From CAJQLB01 sp041392065 (GTDB lineage Bacteria; Bacteroidota; Bacteroidia; Flavobacteriales; Flavobacteriaceae): DNA of 64,000 nucleotides. Position numbers and translations under genes: made by a program. The DNA lies in contig JAWKMU010000001.1 of NCBI GenBank assembly GCA_041392065.1, forward strand, positions 62,001 through 126,000, read 5' to 3'. The notes beneath the pieces were generated by a model. It worked only from the letters and a program-made list of their open reading frames with translations, was not told where the DNA came from and did not search any database. Position 1 is the first letter of the stretch. Every line of letters starts with the position of its first letter. This document shows, one piece after another, positions 26,731 through 35,291 of this stretch.

Positions 26731-28410
26731 ATGAAAAATTTAAATAAATATAGTAAAACAGTTACCCAAGACCCAACACAACCAGCAGCTCAGGCAATGT
26801 TACATGGTATTGGATTAACAAGAGAAGATTTTGAGAAACCAATAGTTGGAATTGCAAGTACAGGTTATGAAGGTAATCCTTGTAACATGCATTTGAATGA
26901 CTTGGCGAAATTGGTTAAAGAGGGTACTTTAAATGAAGATGTAGTAGGATTAATTTTTAATACTATTGGTGTAAGTGACGGTATTTCAATGGGAACGCCA
27001 GGAATGCGTTATTCATTACCATCTAGAGATGTTATTGCTGACTCTATGGAAACAGTTGTACAAGCTATGAGTTACGATGGTTTAGTAACTGTTGTTGGAT
27101 GCGATAAAAATATGCCTGGAGCCTTAATGGCTATGATTCGGTTAAACAGACCATCAATTTTAGTATATGGAGGAACAATAGATTCAGGTTGCCATAATGG
27201 TAAAAAACTAGATGTGGTTTCAGCTTTTGAAGCTTGGGGAAGCAAAGTTGCTGGAACGATGGAGCAGGAAGAATTTGAGTGTATTGTAAAAAAAGCAATT
27301 CCAGGAGCTGGAGCTTGTGGTGGTATGTATACTGCTAATACAATGGCTTCAGCTATTGAGGCTTTAGGAATGACTTTGCCCTTCAATTCATCAAACCCAG
27401 CAAGAGGTGAAGCTAAAAAACAAGAAGCAATTAAAGCTGGCGAAGCCATGCGCTTATTGTTAGAAAAAGACATTAAACCTTCTGATATTATTACTAGAAA
27501 ATCACTTGAAAATGCCATAAGATTGGTCACAATTTTAGGAGGTTCAACCAATGCAGTGCTGCACTTTTTAGCTATTGCGCGTGCTGCAAAAATTGACTTC
27601 ACTTTAGAAGATTTTCAAAACATAAGCGATAACACTCCTTTTCTTGCTGATTTAAAACCAAGCGGAAAATATTTAATGGAAGATGTTCATGAAGTTGGAG
27701 GTATTCCAGCAGTTATGAAATATTTACTTAAAAAAGGAATGTTGCATGGCGATTGCTTAACTGTAACTGGAAAAACATTAGCTGAGAATTTGTTGGATGT
27801 TAATGATTTGACAGAAGGCCAAGATGTAATTAAACCTATCGAGAATCCTATAAAAATTTCAGGACATCTTAGAATGCTTTATGGCAATTTAGCACCAGAA
27901 GGTAGTGTGGCAAAAATAACAGGAAAAGAAGGTTTAAAATATAGAGGAACAGCAAAAGTATTTGAAGGAGAATACCAAGCAAATGATGGCATTCGAGATG
28001 GGAAAGTACAAAAAGGAGACGTTGTTGTTATTCGTTATGAAGGCCCAAAAGGTGGTCCAGGAATGCCAGAAATGTTAAAGCCAACAGCTGCAATAATGGG
28101 AGCAGGATTAGGTAAGGACGTGGCTTTAATTACAGATGGACGCTTCTCAGGAGGAACTCATGGTTTCGTGGTAGGGCACATCACACCTGAAGCACAAGAA
28201 GGAGGAACCATAGCTTTAGTTAAAGATGGAGATATCATAACTATTGATGCCGAAACCAATACCATTACATTAGAAGTTTCCGAAAAAGAATTACAACAAA
28301 GAAAACAAGAGTGGAAAGCACCAAAACTTAAAGTAGAAAGAGGTGTACTTTATAAATATGCAAGAACGGTTTCATCAGCATCCAAAGGATGTGTAACTGA
28401 TGAATTTTAG
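26731..28410 (+). CDS. ilvD: Dihydroxy-acid dehydratase
   Basis: 559 residues, full length. Fe-S/Mg site motifs are present: GCDKNMPGALMAM (about 118), GACGGMYTANTMA (about 190) and the C-terminal TDGRFSGGTHGFVVGH (about 468). It dehydrates dihydroxy-isovalerate and dihydroxy-methylvalerate, the third common step to valine and isoleucine. It is the first structural gene after the ilv attenuator and is followed by ilvB, ilvN, ilvC and ilvA on the same strand; the gap to ilvB (160 nt) carries two palindromic repeats. Confidence 0.97.
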   Translation: MKNLNKYSKTVTQDPTQPAAQAMLHGIGLTREDFEKPIVGIASTGYEGNPCNMHLNDLAKLVKEGTLNEDVVGLIFNTIGVSDGISMGTPGMRYSLPSRDVIADSMETVVQAMSYDGLVTVVGCDKNMPGALMAMIRLNRPSILVYGGTIDSGCHNGKKLDVVSAFEAWGSKVAGTMEQEEFECIVKKAIPGAGACGGMYTANTMASAIEALGMTLPFNSSNPARGEAKKQEAIKAGEAMRLLLEKDIKPSDIITRKSLENAIRLVTILGGSTNAVLHFLAIARAAKIDFTLEDFQNISDNTPFLADLKPSGKYLMEDVHEVGGIPAVMKYLLKKGMLHGDCLTVTGKTLAENLLDVNDLTEGQDVIKPIENPIKISGHLRMLYGNLAPEGSVAKITGKEGLKYRGTAKVFEGEYQANDGIRDGKVQKGDVVVIRYEGPKGGPGMPEMLKPTAAIMGAGLGKDVALITDGRFSGGTHGFVVGHITPEAQEGGTIALVKDGDIITIDAETNTITLEVSEKELQQRKQEWKAPKLKVERGVLYKYARTVSSASKGCVTDEF

Positions 28411-28413
28411 CAA

Positions 28414-28433
28414 ATTCCTGCCTAGGTAGGAAT
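28414..28433. repeat. Palindromic intergenic repeat (ATTCCTGC family)
   Basis: ATTCCTGCC/AGGTAGGAAT forms a perfect or wobble inverted repeat 3 nt after the ilvD stop. It belongs to a family with copies at 36414, 37183, 48483 and relatives, described under findings. Confidence 0.65.
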
Positions 28434-28544
28434 CTTTAAGTCGAAATGCATTAAGTTGTCTGATGAAAAAATTAGAAAGAAGAATTATAGTATTGAATAA
28501 CATATCTGCAATGCCTTAGTGTTGCTTAGATTTTAAAGATGAGA

Positions 28545-28562
28545 TTCCCACTTTCGTGGGAA
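28545..28562. repeat. Palindromic repeat directly before ilvB
   Basis: TTCCCAC-TTTC-GTGGGAA, a 7-bp stem with a TTTC tetraloop, ends 8 nt before the ilvB ATG. It has the same position and loop as the copy before ilvA and (partly decayed) metF. Confidence 0.7.
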
Positions 28563-28570
28563 GAAAAATT

Positions 28571-30307
28571 ATGAAAGAAACAATAACTGTGAAGCAAAAA
28601 CAATATTTAGAGCAACCAAAAGTACGTATTTCAGGTAGCGAAGCTGTAGTAAGATGTTTATTGGCAGAAGGTGTCGATGTCCTTTATGGCTATCCAGGTG
28701 GTGCTATAATGCCAGTTTATGATGAGCTTTATAAATATCATGAAGAAATTCATCATGTATTAACAAGACATGAACAAGGGGCTACACATGCTGCTCAAGG
28801 GTATGCTCGTATTTCTGGAAAAGTTGGAGTTGCAATAGCCACTTCTGGTCCAGGAGCTACAAATTTAATTACAGGAATTGCTGATGCTCAGATAGATTCT
28901 ACTCCAATTGTTTGTATTACAGGGCAGGTGGCTTCTCACCTATTAGGAAGTGATGCTTTTCAGGAAACTGATATTGTAGGGATTTCTACTCCAATTACTA
29001 AGTGGAATCATCAAATTACTAAAGCTTCAGAAATCCCTGAGGTTATTGCCAAAGCATTTTACATTGCAAGAAGTGGTCGTCCTGGACCAGTTTTAATAGA
29101 TATAACAAAAGATGCACAGTTTGAAGAATTTGATTTTCAATACAAAAAATGTGAAGGTATTAGGAGCTATAATCCTGTTCCAAAAGTTGATGAATTAAAG
29201 TTAAAAGAAGCCGCAGACCTAATCAATAATGCAAAAAAACCAATGATTGTTTGGGGACAAGGTGTTATTTTAGGTAAAGCTGAAGCAGAACTTAAAGCAG
29301 TAATTGAAAAAGCTGGAATTCCTTCTGCTTGGACTATCATGGGAGCTTCTGCCATTCCGACTTCTCATCCATTAAATATTGGGATGGTTGGTATGCATGG
29401 CAATTATGCGCCTAATATATTGACTAACGAATGCGATGTGTTAATTGCTATAGGAATGCGTTTTGATGATCGTGTTACTGGAAATTTAGCTACTTACGCA
29501 AAACAAGCTAAAGTGATTCATTTTGAAATTGACCCAGCCGAAGTTGATAAAAATGTAAAAACTGATGTTGCAGTTTTAGCAGACTCGAAAGAGAGCTTAA
29601 CTAAACTTTTGCCTTTACTTAATGCAAATTCCCATTCAGATTGGCTTCAAAGATTTAAAGATTTATATGCTGTTGAATTTGAAAAAGTCATTAAAAACGA
29701 CTTACATCCAACAAAAGAAGGCTTAACAATGGGAGAAGTGCTTAATGAAATTAATAAGCAAAGTAATGGTGAAGCTGCTATAGTCTCAGATGTTGGACAA
29801 CATCAAATGATTGCTTGTCGTTATGCAGAGTTTAATGTGAGTAAAAGTAATATCACTTCTGGTGGATTAGGTACTATGGGATTTGCTTTGCCAGCTGCAA
29901 TTGGAGCAAAAATGGCTGCTCCTGAACGTAATGTTGTAGCCATTATTGGAGATGGTGGTTACCAAATGACCATTCAAGAATTAGGAACCATTTTTCAAAC
30001 CAAAGTGCCAGTAAAAATTGTGGTTTTAAACAATGACTTTTTAGGTATGGTTCGTCAGTGGCAGCAATTATTTTTTGATAAACGCTATGCATCTACCGAA
30101 TTATCAAACCCTGATTTTGTAGCGATTGCAAAAGGCTATTATGTTAATGCTAAACGCGTGGTAAAACGTGAAGAGCTGGCTTCAGCAATCGAAGAAATGA
30201 TGCAAAGTAAAGAGGCTTATTTCTTAGAGGTTTGTGTGGAAAAAGAAGACAATGTATTTCCAATGATACCATCAGGAGCGAGTGTTTCAGATATAAGATT
30301 AGAGTAA
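28571..30307 (+). CDS. ilvB: Acetolactate synthase large subunit
   Basis: 578 residues from the ATG at 28571 (MKETITVKQKQY); a GTG at 28556 lies inside the upstream hairpin repeat and is unlikely. Thiamine diphosphate enzyme: catalytic Glu in LTRHEQGATHAAQGYAR (about 52), FAD-binding middle domain, and the ThDP/Mg motif GDGGYQMTIQELGT (about 462) with NNDFLGMVRQWQ. It condenses pyruvate with pyruvate or 2-oxobutyrate, first common step to valine and isoleucine. The partner regulatory subunit ilvN follows after a folded repeat of about 117 nt. Confidence 0.96.
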   Translation: MKETITVKQKQYLEQPKVRISGSEAVVRCLLAEGVDVLYGYPGGAIMPVYDELYKYHEEIHHVLTRHEQGATHAAQGYARISGKVGVAIATSGPGATNLITGIADAQIDSTPIVCITGQVASHLLGSDAFQETDIVGISTPITKWNHQITKASEIPEVIAKAFYIARSGRPGPVLIDITKDAQFEEFDFQYKKCEGIRSYNPVPKVDELKLKEAADLINNAKKPMIVWGQGVILGKAEAELKAVIEKAGIPSAWTIMGASAIPTSHPLNIGMVGMHGNYAPNILTNECDVLIAIGMRFDDRVTGNLATYAKQAKVIHFEIDPAEVDKNVKTDVAVLADSKESLTKLLPLLNANSHSDWLQRFKDLYAVEFEKVIKNDLHPTKEGLTMGEVLNEINKQSNGEAAIVSDVGQHQMIACRYAEFNVSKSNITSGGLGTMGFALPAAIGAKMAAPERNVVAIIGDGGYQMTIQELGTIFQTKVPVKIVVLNNDFLGMVRQWQQLFFDKRYASTELSNPDFVAIAKGYYVNAKRVVKREELASAIEEMMQSKEAYFLEVCVEKEDNVFPMIPSGASVSDIRLE

Positions 30308-30308
30308 G

Positions 30309-30425
30309 TGTCAGTTCGAGTAAATTTCAAATAAGCTGGCTTATTTTGAAATTTGTATCGAGAACAATTTGTAGTACTTCTCGATACAATTTTATCTCAT
30401 TCCTCGATAAAATCACTCGAAGTGA
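30309..30425. repeat. Cloverleaf-like folded repeat between ilvB and ilvN
   Basis: Outer arms GTCAGTTCGAGT (30309-30320) and its near-complement ending at 30425 (11 of 12 match) enclose three hairpins: about 30323-30354 (AAATTTCAAATAAG and partner), 30356-30387 (10-bp perfect GTATCGAGAA/TTCTCGATAC) and about 30390-30415 (ATTTTATC/GATAAAAT). The GTCAGTTCGAGT and ATCGAGAA motifs recur at 36522-36579 and 44336-44386. Confidence 0.65.
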
Positions 30426-30434
30426 CTAATAATA

Positions 30435-30983
30435 ATGATTGAAAATAAGATAATGAACCAAGAAATTAAACAATTTACTGTTTCGGTTTATACTGAAAAC
30501 AACATAGGATTGTTGAATCGAATTTCAGCAATTTTTCAACGCAGACATATTAATATTGAAAGCATTAACACCTCGACTTCAGAAATTGAAGGTGTTTCAC
30601 GATTCACAATTCTTGTTTGTGTTACCGAAGATCAAATCAAGAAAATCATTGGTCAAATTGAAAAGCAAGTCGAGGTTATAAAAGCGTACTATCATACTGA
30701 AGATGAAACTATTTATCAGGAGTCGTGTTTGTTTAAAATCAAATCGGACTTACTATTTGAAGAACGACAAATTCAGAACATTATTAAAGAAAGTAATGCA
30801 CGAATAGTTACAGTAAACAAGCAGTTTTTTGTCTTAGAGAAATCAGGAAGAAAGAACGAAATCGAGCTTTTATACAGGGAGCTAAGTGTATTCGGTATTA
30901 TGCAATTTGTGCGTTCTGGACGCATAGCAGTTACAAAAGATGAAATGAAAATAACAGAAATGCTAGCCGCATTCAATAATTAA
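30435..30983 (+). CDS. ilvN: Acetolactate synthase small (regulatory) subunit
   Basis: 182 residues from 30435; an ATG at 30453 (MNQEIKQFTVSVYTEN) fits homologues equally well and may be the true start. An N-terminal ACT domain (FTVSVYTENNIGLLNRISAIFQRRHINIESIN) is followed by a second ACT-like half. It binds the large subunit and usually confers valine feedback inhibition. It lies 127 nt after ilvB with the folded repeat between, and before ilvC. Length is typical of the family. Confidence 0.94.
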   Translation: MIENKIMNQEIKQFTVSVYTENNIGLLNRISAIFQRRHINIESINTSTSEIEGVSRFTILVCVTEDQIKKIIGQIEKQVEVIKAYYHTEDETIYQESCLFKIKSDLLFEERQIQNIIKESNARIVTVNKQFFVLEKSGRKNEIELLYRELSVFGIMQFVRSGRIAVTKDEMKITEMLAAFNN

Positions 30984-31012
30984 AAATTAAAATTAAACCG
31001 TTGCTTAGAATA

Positions 31013-31037
31013 TGTCACACTGAGCTTGTCGAAGTGT
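31013..31037. repeat. TGTCACACTGAGC...TCGAAGTG intergenic repeat, copy 1
   Basis: TGTCACACTGAGCTTGTCGAAGTGT, with short ACACT/AGTGT ends, lies between ilvN and ilvC. A second copy differing at a few central bases is at 32611, and an interrupted copy on the other strand at 37233-37293. Confidence 0.65.
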
Positions 31038-31070
31038 ATAAGAGAAGTAGCGAAAACAAAATAGAAAAAA

Positions 31071-32579
31071 ATGGCAAATTATTTTAACACATTATCGTTA
31101 AGTCAAAAATTAGAACAATTATCAAAGTGCAGATTTATGGAACCTTCCGAATTTGAGGATGGTGTTTCAGCATTATCAGGAAAGAAAATAGTCATTGTAG
31201 GTTGTGGTGCACAAGGTTTAAATCAAGGATTAAATATGAGAGATTCTGGTTTAGATATTTCGTATGCTTTGCGTGAGCAAGCTATTGCAGAGCAGCGACA
31301 ATCCTATAAAAATGCAACAAGTAATGGATTTAATGTTGGCACTTATGAAGAACTTATTCCAACAGCTGATTTAGTGCTAAATCTTACACCAGATAAACAA
31401 CACTCAGATGTAGTAGATACTGTTATGCCAATGATGAAAAAAGGCGCAACCTTATCTTACTCTCATGGCTTTAATATTGTAGAAGAAGGCAAACAAATTC
31501 GTAAAGACTTAACCGTTATTATGGTTGCTCCAAAATGTCCAGGAACCGAAGTTAGAGAAGAATATTTACGTGGTTTTGGTGTGCCAACACTTACAGCTGT
31601 GCATCCTGAAAATGATCCAGAAGAAAAAGGTTGGGCTCAAGCTAAAGCCTATGCTGCAGCAACTGGAGGACATAAAGCAGGTGTTTTGGAATCGTCGTTT
31701 GTAGCTGAAGTAAAAAGTGACCTAATGGGAGAGCAAACCATTTTATGTGGTTTGCTGCAAACAGCCTCTATTTTGTCTTTTGATAAAATGGTTGAAGAAG
31801 GTATTGATGCAAATTATGCAGCAAAACTCATTCAATATGGTTGGGAAACTATTACTGAAGCATTAAAACATGGTGGAATTACCAACATGATGGACAGATT
31901 ATCTAATCCAGCAAAAATTAAGGCTTTTGAATTGTCAGAAGAACTTAAAACCATCATGAAACCATTGTTTGTAAAACATATGGACGATATTATGTCTGGA
32001 CATTTTTCAAAAACCATGATGGAAGATTGGGCAAATGACGATGTTAACTTATTAAAATGGCGAGCTGCAACAGGCGAAACCGCTTTTGAAAAAACTAGTG
32101 CGACATCACAACATATTTCTGAGCAAGAATATTTTGATCATGGTACACTTATGGTGGCTTTTGTTAGAGCAGGAGTTGAATTAGCTTTTGAAACGATGGT
32201 AGCTTCAGGAATCATTGAAGAGTCAGCCTATTATGAGTCACTACACGAATTGCCATTAATAGCAAATACTGTAGCAAGAAAGAAATTGTTTGAAATGAAT
32301 AGAATCATTTCCGACACTGCAGAATATGGTTGCTATTTGTTTGACCATGCTTGTAAACCGTTGTTGGAAGATTTTATGAAAACAGTAAAAACTGATATCA
32401 TAGGTAAATCATTTTCTAAATCTAATGCTGTTGATAATATTGAGTTAATTAAGGTGAATAGCGCGATAAGAAATCATCCAATTGAAGCTACTGGAAAGGT
32501 GTTACGTCAAGCCATGAAAGACATGAAAATTATTAAAACAGAAACTGTGAAAACCGATTCTGAATTTGCAATGAACTAA
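31071..32579 (+). CDS. ilvC: Ketol-acid reductoisomerase, class II (long form)
   Basis: 502 residues, close to the 491 of the enterobacterial long form rather than the about 330 of class I. The NADPH-binding Rossmann motif is VIVGCGAQGLNQGLNMRDSG (about 38-58) and the Mg-binding acidic helices follow in two knotted domains (KSDLMGEQTILCG, and a second in the C-half). It rearranges and reduces acetolactate or acetohydroxybutyrate. Part of the ilv unit; gap to ilvA holds two repeats. Confidence 0.96.
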   Translation: MANYFNTLSLSQKLEQLSKCRFMEPSEFEDGVSALSGKKIVIVGCGAQGLNQGLNMRDSGLDISYALREQAIAEQRQSYKNATSNGFNVGTYEELIPTADLVLNLTPDKQHSDVVDTVMPMMKKGATLSYSHGFNIVEEGKQIRKDLTVIMVAPKCPGTEVREEYLRGFGVPTLTAVHPENDPEEKGWAQAKAYAAATGGHKAGVLESSFVAEVKSDLMGEQTILCGLLQTASILSFDKMVEEGIDANYAAKLIQYGWETITEALKHGGITNMMDRLSNPAKIKAFELSEELKTIMKPLFVKHMDDIMSGHFSKTMMEDWANDDVNLLKWRAATGETAFEKTSATSQHISEQEYFDHGTLMVAFVRAGVELAFETMVASGIIEESAYYESLHELPLIANTVARKKLFEMNRIISDTAEYGCYLFDHACKPLLEDFMKTVKTDIIGKSFSKSNAVDNIELIKVNSAIRNHPIEATGKVLRQAMKDMKIIKTETVKTDSEFAMN

Positions 32580-32610
32580 TTAGTAAAGTAAAAAGATTGT
32601 CATTCCAAAG

Positions 32611-32636
32611 TGTCACACTGAGCGCAGTCGAAGTGT
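32611..32636. repeat. TGTCACACTGAGC...TCGAAGTG intergenic repeat, copy 2
   Basis: TGTCACACTGAGCGCAGTCG followed by AAGTGTT between ilvC and ilvA; matches the copy at 31013 except in the centre. Confidence 0.65.
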
Positions 32637-32668
32637 TATTTTGAATCCATTATTCTAATTAAGCATGG

Positions 32669-32688
32669 ATTCCCATTTTCATGGGAAT
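32669..32688. repeat. Palindromic repeat before ilvA
   Basis: ATTCCCAT-TTTC-ATGGGAAT, an 8-bp perfect stem with a TTTC loop, lies 18 nt before the ilvA ATG. An in-frame ATG at 32665 falls in the repeat's edge and is not a likely start. Confidence 0.7.
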
Positions 32689-32706
32689 GACAAAAAGTGT
32701 ATAAAT

Positions 32707-33969
32707 ATGCAAACTACAACAACATACTTACCGTTATTAAAAGATGTTGAAATTGCTTCAGAAAAATTAAAAGAAGTGGTTTTACAAACGCCTTTATCCA
32801 AAAATGAACGCTACTCCAATCAATTTCAATGCAATATTCTTTTTAAAAGAGAAGATTTACAACAAGTGCGTTCATACAAAATACGAGGCGCTTTCAATAA
32901 AATATCCTCTTTAACTGATGCTGAAATTGAAAATGGTATTGTATGTGCAAGCGCAGGAAATCATGCGCAAGGTGTTGCTTTGTCCTGCAAATTGTTAAAA
33001 ATAAAAGGCACTATTTATATGCCTTCACCAACTCCTAGTCAAAAAATTGAGCAGGTCAAAATGTTTGGTGAAAATTTCATTGAAGTCATTTTGGTTGGCG
33101 ACACTTTTGACGATGCTTATGAAGCAGCAATTTTAGAATGTGAGCAGTTAAACAAAACCTTTATTCATCCATTTAATGATGAGAAAGTGATCGAAGGTCA
33201 AGCCACAGTTGGACTCGAGATATTAAAACAAACAGAACAACCTATCGATTATGTTTTTATACCAATTGGTGGTGGAGGTTTAGCAGCAGGTTTATCTTCG
33301 GTTGTAAAGCAGCTTTCACCAACTACAAAAATAATTGGTGTAGAGCCTGAAGGAGCGCCATCTATGTCTGTATCCATAAATAAAGGCAATGTGGTAGAGC
33401 TAAAAAACATTGAAAACTTTGTTGATGGAGCAGCAGTTAAAAAAGTAGGAGACAAAACATTTAATATTTGCAAGCAACATTTAGATGCTGTAATTACTGT
33501 TCCTGAAGGTAAGATTTGTCAGACTATTTTAGACCTTTATAACAAAGATGCTATTGTGGTAGAACCAGCTGGAGCACTGAGTATTTCAGCACTTGATGCA
33601 TATGCTGATGCTATAAAAGGTAAAAATGTGGTTTGTGTTGTAAGTGGCAGCAATAATGATATTACCAGAACAGCCGAAATTAAAGAACGTGCATTATTAC
33701 ATGCTAACTTAAAGCATTATTTCATTATTAAATTCCCACAACGTGCTGGAGCATTAAGAGAATTTGTGGTAGATATTTTAGGGCCAACTGACGATATCAC
33801 ACATTTTGAGTACACCAAAAAAACCAATCGCGACAATGGTGCTGCTGTAGTTGGTTTGGAATTAAAATCTCCAAACGATTTACAACCTTTAATTACCAAA
33901 ATGAAACTCCATAATTTTTATGGCGATTATTTAAATGATAAACCAGATTTGTTTCAGTTTTTGGTATAG
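32707..33969 (+). CDS. ilvA: Threonine ammonia-lyase (threonine deaminase)
   Basis: 420 residues from the ATG at 32707 (MQTTTTYLPLLKD); the frame extends to 32665 only through the upstream repeat. Fold-type II PLP enzyme: Lys in QVRSYKIRGAFNKI (about 55), SAGNHAQGVA, and the phosphate-binding GGGGLAAG (about 190). A C-terminal ACT-like domain (HYFIIKFPQRAGALREFV, about 335-420) is the single short regulatory type. It makes 2-oxobutyrate from threonine, committing to isoleucine, and completes the ilv set. Confidence 0.95.
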   Translation: MQTTTTYLPLLKDVEIASEKLKEVVLQTPLSKNERYSNQFQCNILFKREDLQQVRSYKIRGAFNKISSLTDAEIENGIVCASAGNHAQGVALSCKLLKIKGTIYMPSPTPSQKIEQVKMFGENFIEVILVGDTFDDAYEAAILECEQLNKTFIHPFNDEKVIEGQATVGLEILKQTEQPIDYVFIPIGGGGLAAGLSSVVKQLSPTTKIIGVEPEGAPSMSVSINKGNVVELKNIENFVDGAAVKKVGDKTFNICKQHLDAVITVPEGKICQTILDLYNKDAIVVEPAGALSISALDAYADAIKGKNVVCVVSGSNNDITRTAEIKERALLHANLKHYFIIKFPQRAGALREFVVDILGPTDDITHFEYTKKTNRDNGAAVVGLELKSPNDLQPLITKMKLHNFYGDYLNDKPDLFQFLV

Positions 33970-34086
33970 CTAGTTTATTTGAGCTACTTGACTTTGTCAT
34001 AAAAAAAGTCGAACTTCGTTTAACTGTCGATAAACTTCAATTAAAACTGAATTTATCTTAACATTGTACACCATTTAAGAAAACCT

Positions 34087-35061
34087 ATGAGATACATTGC
34101 AATAGTCGCATTTTTATTAATATTTACGAACTGTGAAGCTCAAGAAACTAAACTTCTTCTTCGTGAAAAATTAATTGCTGATTTATCCGAAACACCAATT
34201 TACCCAAGATTAACTGAAGACGTAAATGGACAAACAGTATGGAAAGAAAATTTTAAATATTTAGATAGTATTGAAATTTATGGAATTACCTATTTAAGCG
34301 ATGGTTTGAAAATAAATGGACTTATGGTTAAGCCGAAGAAAAAAGGAAAATATCCTTGTGTGATATACAATCGAGGAGGAAATAGAGATTTTGGTTCACT
34401 CAAAATTGCTCACGGAGCAATTACGCTTGGTCAAATTGCAAAAGAAGGATATGTTGTGATTGCAAGTCAATATCGAGGAAATGGTGGAAGCGAAGGACAA
34501 GAAGAATTTGGAGGAAAAGACGTTAATGACATCACTATTCTACCAGAAGTTCTAAAAGAAATAGAAGTAGCTGACACAAATAGAATTGGAATGTATGGTT
34601 GGAGTCGTGGCGGAATGATGACATACATTGCATTAACTAAATCTGACAAGATAAAAGTAGCTGTAGTTGGAGGAGCTGTTTCAGATAATTTTAGTTCTAT
34701 AAAAGACCGACCTGAAATGGAAACAGGAGTTCTATCAGAATTAATCCCGAATTATGCAGACAATAAAGATTCTGAATTAGAAAAAAGGTCTGCAATAAAA
34801 TGGGCTAATAAATTTCCAAAAAATGTTCCTATACTTATGCTTCACGGAAATTCTGATTGGAGAGTAAAACCTGAGCAAAGTCTAAACCTTGCATTGGAAT
34901 TTGAAAAGAATAGAATTCCATATAGACTTATAATGTTTGAAGGTGGCGACCACGGAATTTCTGAACACAAAGACGAAGTCAATGAACAAGTTCTAAAATG
35001 GTTTGACAAGTACTTAAAAAACGATGGAAAATTGCCGAATATGGAATATCACGGAAGATAA
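34087..35061 (+). CDS. S9-like alpha/beta hydrolase lipoprotein
   Basis: 324 residues. The N-terminus MRYIAIVAFLLIFTNCEAQ looks like a lipoprotein signal with Cys18. The catalytic triad is visible: nucleophile in GMYGWSRGGMMTY (about 172), Asp in LHGNSDWRV and His in EGGDHGISEH. It belongs to the prolyl oligopeptidase/dienelactone hydrolase-like group; substrate unknown. It sits between the convergent ilv and leu operons with no functional tie to either. Its 3' end runs into a 137-nt nested palindrome (35064-35200) with a GTTAAAC end, a layout resembling a gene cassette, so it may have arrived by transfer (inference). Confidence 0.85.
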   Translation: MRYIAIVAFLLIFTNCEAQETKLLLREKLIADLSETPIYPRLTEDVNGQTVWKENFKYLDSIEIYGITYLSDGLKINGLMVKPKKKGKYPCVIYNRGGNRDFGSLKIAHGAITLGQIAKEGYVVIASQYRGNGGSEGQEEFGGKDVNDITILPEVLKEIEVADTNRIGMYGWSRGGMMTYIALTKSDKIKVAVVGGAVSDNFSSIKDRPEMETGVLSELIPNYADNKDSELEKRSAIKWANKFPKNVPILMLHGNSDWRVKPEQSLNLALEFEKNRIPYRLIMFEGGDHGISEHKDEVNEQVLKWFDKYLKNDGKLPNMEYHGR

Positions 35062-35063
35062 AA

Positions 35064-35200
35064 ACGGTGTACAACACCGTATAAAATTAATTGCTAGTCC
35101 AAGCTTACTTACGAAAGTCCTCGCGGACTTTCTATCTGTGATTTATTTGCTAGCTTTAATGCTTAAAACACGCAACTAATCTTATACAACAACGTTAAAC
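35064..35200. repeat. Nested palindromic element after the hydrolase gene, attC-like
   Basis: It opens 2 nt after the hydrolase stop with a perfect 7-bp hairpin ACGGTGT/ACACCGT (35064-35080). Next is a 16-bp imperfect outer stem (35079-35094 with 35172-35187, GTATAAAATTAATTGC). Inside are GCTAG/CTAGC arms and an 8-bp perfect hairpin GAAAGTCC-TCGC-GGACTTTC (35113-35132). It ends in GTTAAAC (35194-35200), which fits the integron core GTTRRRY. The opposite core is poor (GTACAAC at 35068-35074). Confidence 0.55.
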
Positions 35201-35218
35201 GAAATCCTAAAATCTACA

Positions 35219-35247
35219 TAAAAAAACGCACTCCTAAGAGTGCGTTT
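35219..35247 (-). terminator. Terminator of the leu operon
   Basis: A 9-bp perfect stem (35225-35233 with 35238-35246, AACGCACTC) with loop CTAA is followed on the minus strand by a T-run (the A-run 35221-35226). It lies just after the leuB stop. Confidence 0.8.
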
Positions 35248-35291
35248 ACTAAATCTACAAATTTTAATTTCAATTAACCATCAACTTACTT

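Noticed and set aside
28556..28570. GTG start for ilvB
   Set aside because: The GTG lies in the hairpin repeat; the ATG at 28571 follows an A-rich stretch and gives a normal N-terminus.
30309..30425. tRNA-like gene in the cloverleaf repeat
   Set aside because: The arms do not match tRNA lengths, there is no T-loop TTCGANNC in the right place and no acceptor CCA-like end.
32665..32706. Upstream start for ilvA
   Set aside because: It would translate part of an intergenic palindromic repeat; homology begins after the ATG at 32707.
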